Origin: an uncultured Rhodocyclaceae bacterium
Lineage (GTDB): Bacteria; Pseudomonadota; Gammaproteobacteria; Burkholderiales; Rhodocyclaceae
Reading direction: 5' to 3'
DNA length: 64,000 nt
Assembly: GCA_907163225.1 (NCBI GenBank)
Contig: OU015322.1
Span: 1,465,001 to 1,529,000 of the forward strand
The notes under the pieces: generated by a model
What the model was told of the DNA's origin: nothing
The model's input: only the letters and a program-made list of their open reading frames with translations
Databases searched by the model: none
In this document: one piece after another, positions 58,489-64,000 of the stretch
How positions within the stretch are numbered: position 1 is the stretch's first letter
Layout of the letters: the number at the start of each line of letters is the position of its first letter
Program-made: the position numbers and the translations under genes

Positions 58489-60090
58489 ATGCAAGTGCCG
58501 CTCCGCCCCGCCTGGCTTGCGCTCGCCGAGCACGCCCGCAGCATCAAGCACCGCCACCTGCGTGAATTGTTCTCGGCCGACCCGGAGCGATTCGATCGCT
58601 TTTCCCTCTGCCATGGCAAGATCCTGCTCGACTATTCCAAGCAACGACTCGGCTCGCAGACGATGGGCTTGTTGCGTCAGCTGGCCGAACAATCCGCCTG
58701 GCGCACCTGGGTAGAGCGCATGCGGGCGGGCGAGGCGATCAACCACACGGAAGGCCGGGCCGTGCGCCACGTCGACTTGCGTGCCGGCGCCGCCGCGCCC
58801 CCCGAGGTCAAGGATGCCCTGGCCCGGATGGCCGATTTTTGCGAGCAGATACACGCCGGGCAATGGCGTGGATTTTCTGGCGAACGCATCACCGATGTCG
58901 TCAACATCGGCATTGGCGGCTCCGACCTTGGGCCACGCATGGCGGTGCACGCACTGGCCGCGTTCCAGCACCCCGACCTCAGTGTTCATTTTGTCTCCAA
59001 TCTCGACAGCGCCGACCTGGCCAGCACCCTGACCCGCCTCAATCCGCGCAGCACCCTGTTCATCATCGCCAGCAAAACATTTACAACGCTGGAAACGATG
59101 GCCAACGCCCGCACTGCGCGCAACTGGGTGCTGGCAGCGGCCAACGACGACGGCGCGGTTGCCAGGCATTTTGTCGCCGCCTCGACCAATCTGGCCGCGA
59201 CAGCTGAATTCGGCATCGCCGCGCAAAACGTTTTCGAATTCTGGGACTGGGTGGGCGGCCGTTTTTCTCTATGGTCGGCCATCGGCCTGCCCATCGCACT
59301 GGCCATCGGCTTCCGGAATTTCGAGCGATTGCTGGCGGGCGCTCACGATATGGACGAGCACTTCTTCAACGCGCCAGCTGAGTCCAATCTGCCGCTGACA
59401 CTGGCGCTGGTCGCCTTGTGGAACACCAATTTTCTCAACGCACACAGCCACGGCGTATTCCCCTACAGCCATTCGCTGGCCTTGCTCCCCTCGCATCTCC
59501 AGCAACTCGAAATGGAGAGCAACGGCAAGCGCGCCAACCGCGATGGCCTGGCGGTCGACTACTCAACCAACCCGATTCTGTGGGGCGAAGCCGGCACCAA
59601 CGGCCAGCACTCGTTTTTTCAGTTGCTGCACCAGGGCGGCGCGCTGGTCGCCAGCGATTTCATCGCCCTGGGCAAATCCGACTTTCCGCTGCCTGGCCAC
59701 CATAGCGGCCTGCTCGCCAACTGCCTGGCGCAATCGTCGGCGCTCGCTTTCGGGCAGACCATCGAAGAAGCCCGTGCCGCCGGCATTCCCGAGCACCTGC
59801 TGGCCTTCCGCCGCTTCCCCGGCAATCAGCCGTCGACCACGCTCATCCTGCCTGAACTGACTCCCTTCACGCTGGGCCAGCTCATTGCACTGTATGAGCA
59901 CAAGGTCTTCTGCCTCGGCGTGCTGTGGAATCTCAATTCATTCGACCAGTGGGGCGTCGAACTCGGCAAGCAACTGGCTGGGCGTCTCGCGCCGTGCATC
60001 CGCGACGAAGCGCCAAGCGATGCGCTCGATCCATCCACGCGCGGGTTGATCAAGCACTTGCGCCGCTTCCGGAGCAACCCCGATGCCTGA
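58489..60090 (+). CDS. pgi: Glucose-6-phosphate isomerase
   Basis: Interconverts glucose-6-phosphate and fructose-6-phosphate, 533 residues. Signatures are VVNIGIGGSDLGPRMAVHAL and the second PGI motif GALIALYEHKVFCLGVLW-like (LGQLIALYEHKVFCLG). Catalytic residues lie in GTNGQHSFFQLLHQG. Its insertion between thyA and folA is unusual, since those two are often adjacent. It overlaps folA by 8 bp. Confidence 0.97.
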   Translation: MQVPLRPAWLALAEHARSIKHRHLRELFSADPERFDRFSLCHGKILLDYSKQRLGSQTMGLLRQLAEQSAWRTWVERMRAGEAINHTEGRAVRHVDLRAGAAAPPEVKDALARMADFCEQIHAGQWRGFSGERITDVVNIGIGGSDLGPRMAVHALAAFQHPDLSVHFVSNLDSADLASTLTRLNPRSTLFIIASKTFTTLETMANARTARNWVLAAANDDGAVARHFVAASTNLAATAEFGIAAQNVFEFWDWVGGRFSLWSAIGLPIALAIGFRNFERLLAGAHDMDEHFFNAPAESNLPLTLALVALWNTNFLNAHSHGVFPYSHSLALLPSHLQQLEMESNGKRANRDGLAVDYSTNPILWGEAGTNGQHSFFQLLHQGGALVASDFIALGKSDFPLPGHHSGLLANCLAQSSALAFGQTIEEARAAGIPEHLLAFRRFPGNQPSTTLILPELTPFTLGQLIALYEHKVFCLGVLWNLNSFDQWGVELGKQLAGRLAPCIRDEAPSDALDPSTRGLIKHLRRFRSNPDA

Positions 60091-60586
60091 AATCGTCATC
60101 ATCGCCGCTGTCGCCAAAAACCGCGTGATCGGCAAGGACAACCAGTTGATCTGGAGCATTCCGGAGGACATGGCGCATTTCAAGGCACTGACCGCCGGGC
60201 ACCCGGTGATCATGGGGCGCAAGACCTGGGAATCACTGCCGCCACGTTTTCGCCCCCTGCCCGGCCGGCGCAACGTGGTAATCAGCCGCCAGGCCGACTA
60301 TGCCGCGCCCGGCGCCGAGGTGGCGGACTCATTGGAAAATGCCCTGAAATTGGCGTCGACCGCAGCCGAAACGCCGCACGCGAGTGGCGCAGAAACCTTG
60401 TTCATCATTGGCGGCGAACAGATCTACGCGCAGGCCATGGCGGTTGCGGATCGACTCGAAATCACGGAAGTCGAGCTCGAACCGGCAGGCGATGCGTGGT
60501 TTCCGGAGATTCCTGCGGTCAACTGGAAAAAGACGTCAAAAATCGAAGGTGCCGGCTATGCCTTCGTGACCTATCAGCGGCAATAA
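60083..60586 (+). CDS. folA: Dihydrofolate reductase
   Basis: NADPH-dependent enzyme of 167 residues that regenerates tetrahydrofolate. Family motifs are the N-terminal VIIAAVAKNRVIGKDNQLIW, then PVIMGRKTWESLP and IIGGEQIY. It overlaps the pgi end by 8 bp. Motif copy 60513 near the 3' end encodes PAVNWKK in a variable surface segment. Confidence 0.97.
   Translation: MPEIVIIAAVAKNRVIGKDNQLIWSIPEDMAHFKALTAGHPVIMGRKTWESLPPRFRPLPGRRNVVISRQADYAAPGAEVADSLENALKLASTAAETPHASGAETLFIIGGEQIYAQAMAVADRLEITEVELEPAGDAWFPEIPAVNWKKTSKIEGAGYAFVTYQRQ
60513..60531 (-). repeat. Dispersed motif copy in folA
   Basis: Minus strand reads TTTTTCCAGTTGACCGCAG. It encodes PAVNWKK. Confidence 0.75.
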
Positions 60587-60592
60587 GCCGCC

Positions 60593-60618
60593 CGGTGCGG
60601 CAGATCAATGCCGCACCG
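60593..60618. terminator. Hairpin between folA and the decarboxylase gene
   Basis: Nine-base arms CGGTGCGGC/GCCGCACCG around an 8-base loop. No T run, but it lies between convergent genes. Confidence 0.5.
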
Positions 60619-60632
60619 TCCCGAGCGCATTC

Positions 60633-62861
60633 TCAGCGCACACAATCCACGTAGTAGCGACCGTCTGCGCCCTTGACCAGACCATGCACGTCGGTCTCGA
60701 AACCTGGGAAGGCCGCATTGAATTCACGGGCGAATTTCAGGTAGCTGCAGATCGTCGCGTTGAAGCGCTCACCCGGAATCAACAGCGGAATACCCGGCGG
60801 ATAAGGCGTCAGCAACACCGCGGTGACGCGCCCTTCCAGTTCGTCGACCGGCACCCGTTCAATGTCGCGGTGGGCCATCTTGGCGAACGCATCGGCCGGG
60901 CGCATGGCCGGCACCATGTCCGACAAATACATTTCGGTCGTCAGGCGGGCCACATCGTTCTGCTTGTAAACGCTGTGGATCTGCGTGCACAGGTCGCGCA
61001 GGCCAACACGCTCGTAGCGCGGGTTCTTCTGCACGAATTCGGGCAGCACCTTCCACAGCGGATGATTCTTGTCGTAATCGTCCTTGAATTGCTGCAATGC
61101 GGTCACCAGCGTGTTCCAGCGGCCCTTGGTGATGCCGATGGTGAACATGATGAAGAAGCTGTACAGGCCGCACTTCTCGACGATCACGCCGTGTTCGGCC
61201 AGGTATTTGGTGACGATGGCGGCAGGGATACCGAATTCGTCGGCGAAATCGCCATCGACGTCGAGGCCCGGGGTGATGATCGTCGCCTTGATCGGGTCGA
61301 GCATGTTGAAGCCGTCGGCCAGATTGTTGAAGCCGTGCCAACGCTCGCCCGGCTTCAGCATCCAGGCGTCGCGCTCTTCGATGCCTTCTTCGGACAGGTC
61401 GTCCGGCCCCCAGACCTTGAACCACCAGTCGGCGCCCCACTCCTCGTCCACTTTGCGCATGGCGCGGCGGAAATCGAGGGCTTCTGTGATCGACTCTTCG
61501 ACCAGCGCAGTACCGGCCGGGGCTTCCATCATTGCCGCTGCCACATCGCACGAGGCGATGATCGAATATTGCGGCGAGGTCGAGGTGTGCATCAAATAGG
61601 CTTCGTTGAAGATGTCGCGGTCGAGCTTCTGGTTTTCGGCATCCTGCACCAGAATCTGCGAAGCCTGCGACAAGCCGGCCAGCAACTTGTGCGTCGATTG
61701 CGTCGAGAAAACCATCGACTCTTTGCAACGCGGACGATCGGCGCCAATGGCATGGTAATCGCCGTAGAAGTCATGGAAGGCAGCATGCGGCAGCCAGGCT
61801 TCGTCAAAATGCAGGGTGTCGATCTTGCCGTCCAGCTCTTCCTTGATGTCCTCGACGTTGTAGAGGATGCCATCGTAGGTCGACTGGGTAATGGTAAGCA
61901 CGCGCGGCTTGGCCGTCTTGTCGGTAATGAACGGGTTGGCGGCGATCTTTTTCTGGATGCTTTCCCAGGCGAATTCGCTCTTCGGGATCGGCCCGATGAT
62001 GCCAAAATTGTTGCGCGTCGGCATCAGGAAAACGGGGATCGCCCCGGTCATCATGATGGCGTGCAGGATCGATTTGTGACAGTTGCGGTCGACAACGACG
62101 ATGTCGCCCGGCGCCACGGTTGAGTGCCAGACGATCTTGTTCGACGTCGAGGTGCCGTTGGTGACGAAATACAGGTGGTCGGAATTGAAGATGCGTGCCG
62201 CATTGCGCTCGGAGGCAGCGACCGGGCCCGTGTGATCGAGCAGCTGGCCGAGTTCCTCGACGGCATTGCAGACGTCGGCACGCAGCATGTTTTCGCCGAA
62301 AAACTGGTGGAACATCTGGCCGACCGGACTCTTCAAAAAGGCGACGCCACCCGAGTGCCCCGGGCAATGCCAGGAATAGGAGCCATCCGCCGCGTAATGC
62401 ACCAGCGCACGGAAGAACGGGGGCGGCAGCGATGCCAGGTAAGCCTTTGCTTCGCGCTTGACGTTGCGGGCGATGAACTCCGGCGTGTCCTCGAACATGT
62501 GGATGAAGCCGTGCAACTCGCGCAGCACATCGTTCGGGATATGGCGCGAAGTACGCGTTTCGCCATGCAGGAAGATGGGGATCTCGGCATTGCGGTTGCG
62601 GATTTCGCTGACGAAAGCGCGCAGCTCGGCCAGCGTCTCTTCCGGCTCGAGCGCCAGCTCCTCGTCGTCGATCGACAAGATGAACGCCGAGGCGCGGCTC
62701 TGTTGCTGCGCAAACGAAGTTAGGTCACCGTAGCTGGTCACGCCCAGCACTTCCAGACCTTCCTTTTCAATAGCATCGGCCAAAGCCCGGATGCCCAGAC
62801 CGGAGGTATTTTCCGAACGGAAGTCTTCGTCGATGATGATGACGGGGAAGTGGAAACGCAT
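60633..62861 (-). CDS. Basic amino acid (Arg/Lys/Orn) decarboxylase
   Basis: Fold-type I PLP decarboxylase of 742 residues. The N-terminal response-regulator-like wing domain (about 1-125) is followed by the PLP core, with the Schiff-base lysine in STHKLLAGLSQ near 390. The HWCPGH-like segment YSWHCPGHSGG and the C-terminal domain are present. Length and order suit inducible arginine or lysine decarboxylases; substrate cannot be fixed from sequence. The start at 62861 gives MRFHFP; an upstream ATG adds 14 unrelated residues. Confidence 0.9.
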   Translation of the reverse strand: MRFHFPVIIIDEDFRSENTSGLGIRALADAIEKEGLEVLGVTSYGDLTSFAQQQSRASAFILSIDDEELALEPEETLAELRAFVSEIRNRNAEIPIFLHGETRTSRHIPNDVLRELHGFIHMFEDTPEFIARNVKREAKAYLASLPPPFFRALVHYAADGSYSWHCPGHSGGVAFLKSPVGQMFHQFFGENMLRADVCNAVEELGQLLDHTGPVAASERNAARIFNSDHLYFVTNGTSTSNKIVWHSTVAPGDIVVVDRNCHKSILHAIMMTGAIPVFLMPTRNNFGIIGPIPKSEFAWESIQKKIAANPFITDKTAKPRVLTITQSTYDGILYNVEDIKEELDGKIDTLHFDEAWLPHAAFHDFYGDYHAIGADRPRCKESMVFSTQSTHKLLAGLSQASQILVQDAENQKLDRDIFNEAYLMHTSTSPQYSIIASCDVAAAMMEAPAGTALVEESITEALDFRRAMRKVDEEWGADWWFKVWGPDDLSEEGIEERDAWMLKPGERWHGFNNLADGFNMLDPIKATIITPGLDVDGDFADEFGIPAAIVTKYLAEHGVIVEKCGLYSFFIMFTIGITKGRWNTLVTALQQFKDDYDKNHPLWKVLPEFVQKNPRYERVGLRDLCTQIHSVYKQNDVARLTTEMYLSDMVPAMRPADAFAKMAHRDIERVPVDELEGRVTAVLLTPYPPGIPLLIPGERFNATICSYLKFAREFNAAFPGFETDVHGLVKGADGRYYVDCVR

Positions 62862-62933
62862 AATTGATCCCTTGAAAAGCGGCGACCCGCCGCAGCGGGT
62901 CACAGAATAAGACGAATTCGTTACCGTCTGGCG

Positions 62934-63500
<567 letters not shown>

Positions 63501-63517
63501 TTTTTATCTTCCGCGCA

Positions 63518-63552
63518 ACAAAAAGCAAAGGCGGGATTTTACCCGCCTTTGC
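63518..63552 (-). terminator. Terminator after mrp
   Basis: Perfect 11-bp stem GCAAAGGCGGG/CCCGCCTTTGC with ATTTTA loop (63525-63552), followed on the minus strand by T5. Confidence 0.88.
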
Positions 63553-63570
63553 CTGTGGTTTTGGCAAAAA

Positions 63571-64000
63571 TTACGTATTCTGAACCACGATATTCGGGAA
63601 TTTCGAGGTCATATCCTTCGCCTTCTCGCCAATCTTGATCGCCACCCGGCGAGCAATGCCACGATATATCTCGGCCGTGCGCGAATCAGGGGCACCAACC
63701 ACGGTCGGCTTGCCGCCATCGGCCATTTCACGGATCGCCAGTTCGAGCGGCAGGCTACCAAGGAATTCGACGTTGTAGTCGGCGCACATCTTTTCGCCGC
63801 CGCCTGCACCGAAGATGTGTTCTTCATGGCCGCACTTCGAGCAGATATGGATGCTCATGTTCTCGACGATGCCGATGATCGGGATGTTGACCTTCTCGAA
63901 CATTTTCAGGCCCTTGCGCGCATCGATCAGCGCGATGTCCTGTGGCGTAGTAACGATCACGGCCCCAGTCACCGGCACCTTCTGGGCCAGCGACAACTGG
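63571..64000 (-). CDS. apbC: Fe-S cluster carrier protein Mrp/ApbC, partial
   Basis: The C-terminal part of an ApbC/Mrp P-loop protein that binds and transfers an Fe-S cluster. The seen 143 residues include VIVTTPQDIALIDARKGL and the CxxC cluster motif Cys-Ser-Lys-Cys in IHICSKCGHEEHIFG. The N-terminus and Walker A lie beyond position 64000, so the gene is cut by the window edge. It is transcribed towards dcd. Confidence 0.93.
   Translation of the reverse strand, partial: QLSLAQKVPVTGAVIVTTPQDIALIDARKGLKMFEKVNIPIIGIVENMSIHICSKCGHEEHIFGAGGGEKMCADYNVEFLGSLPLELAIREMADGGKPTVVGAPDSRTAEIYRGIARRVAIKIGEKAKDMTSKFPNIVVQNT

Noticed and set aside
60684-62123. 479-residue plus-strand open frame opposite the decarboxylase
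   Set aside because: It is an antisense shadow caused by high GC content.

Overview
The window is chromosomal DNA of a betaproteobacterium, most likely in the Rhodocyclales near Dechloromonas/Azonexus. This rests on the 16S gene with tRNA-Ile/tRNA-Ala spacer, the argC-bactofilin-erpA and secB-grxC-rhodanese blocks, cytochrome c4, a PEP-CTERM protein and a TRAP transporter with TakP-like binding proteins. The species call is inference. Genes are tightly packed, often overlap by 4 bp, and lie on both strands. No insertion sequence, prophage or CRISPR array was seen.

Layout. 1-2560: the 5' part of an rRNA operon on the minus strand (promoter, leader with boxA, 16S, tRNA-Ile, tRNA-Ala; 23S lies off the left edge). 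2564-6050: erpA, bactofilin, a coiled-coil membrane protein, argC, rpsI and rplM, all minus. 6051-6546: an AT-rich gap holding a candidate small RNA with repeated anti-Shine-Dalgarno motifs. 6547-12556: OsmC-like protein, coq7-CNP1-rppH, proS-lytic transglycosylase, ffh. 12586-18590: CcsA-like protein, CorB-like protein, then pilB-pilC-pilD for type IV pili. 18661-22596: fmdB-DUF502-aspS-ribonuclease-barstar-nudB. 22713-26800: argB, HAD nucleotidase, slmA, hemB, engB. 26908-30665: cytochrome c4, CBS and HDOD signalling proteins, msrP-msrQ. 30667-36793: bioB-bioC, comF, trmL, a minus-strand secB operon with gpsA, and rhodanese/ArsR genes. 36870-44444: envC-ctpA, moeB/thiF-like, ribD-nrdR, glyA, a phosphatase. 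44545-53263: TRAP dctQM, PEP-CTERM protein, LysR/fpr, dps, a small secreted protein and two tandem TRAP binding proteins. 53441-64000: pmbA, darP, mog, a PilZ-like protein, thyA-pgi-folA, a basic amino acid decarboxylase, dcd and mrp (cut by the window edge).

The strongest unexplained signal is a dispersed motif of about 18-20 bp, consensus TTTTCCGGTYGACCGYAG. I count about 17 copies on both strands. The exact 10-mer CGGTTGACCG occurs seven times, against about 0.12 expected for a random 10-mer at equal base frequencies. Copies lie inside genes in at least four reading frames, so the DNA rather than the peptide is conserved. Others lie at gene ends, including an inverted pair that forms a stem between two convergent genes. 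This is how DNA uptake sequences behave in Neisseria and Pasteurellaceae, and comF, a competence-family gene, carries two copies. That function is inference.

Other points worth attention are the candidate anti-SD small RNA at 6160-6270, a ribonuclease-barstar pair, a secreted-protein gene bounded by inverted motif copies, a sigma-54 promoter before the PEP-CTERM gene, and an ArsR regulator with two cysteines placed as in persulfide sensors.
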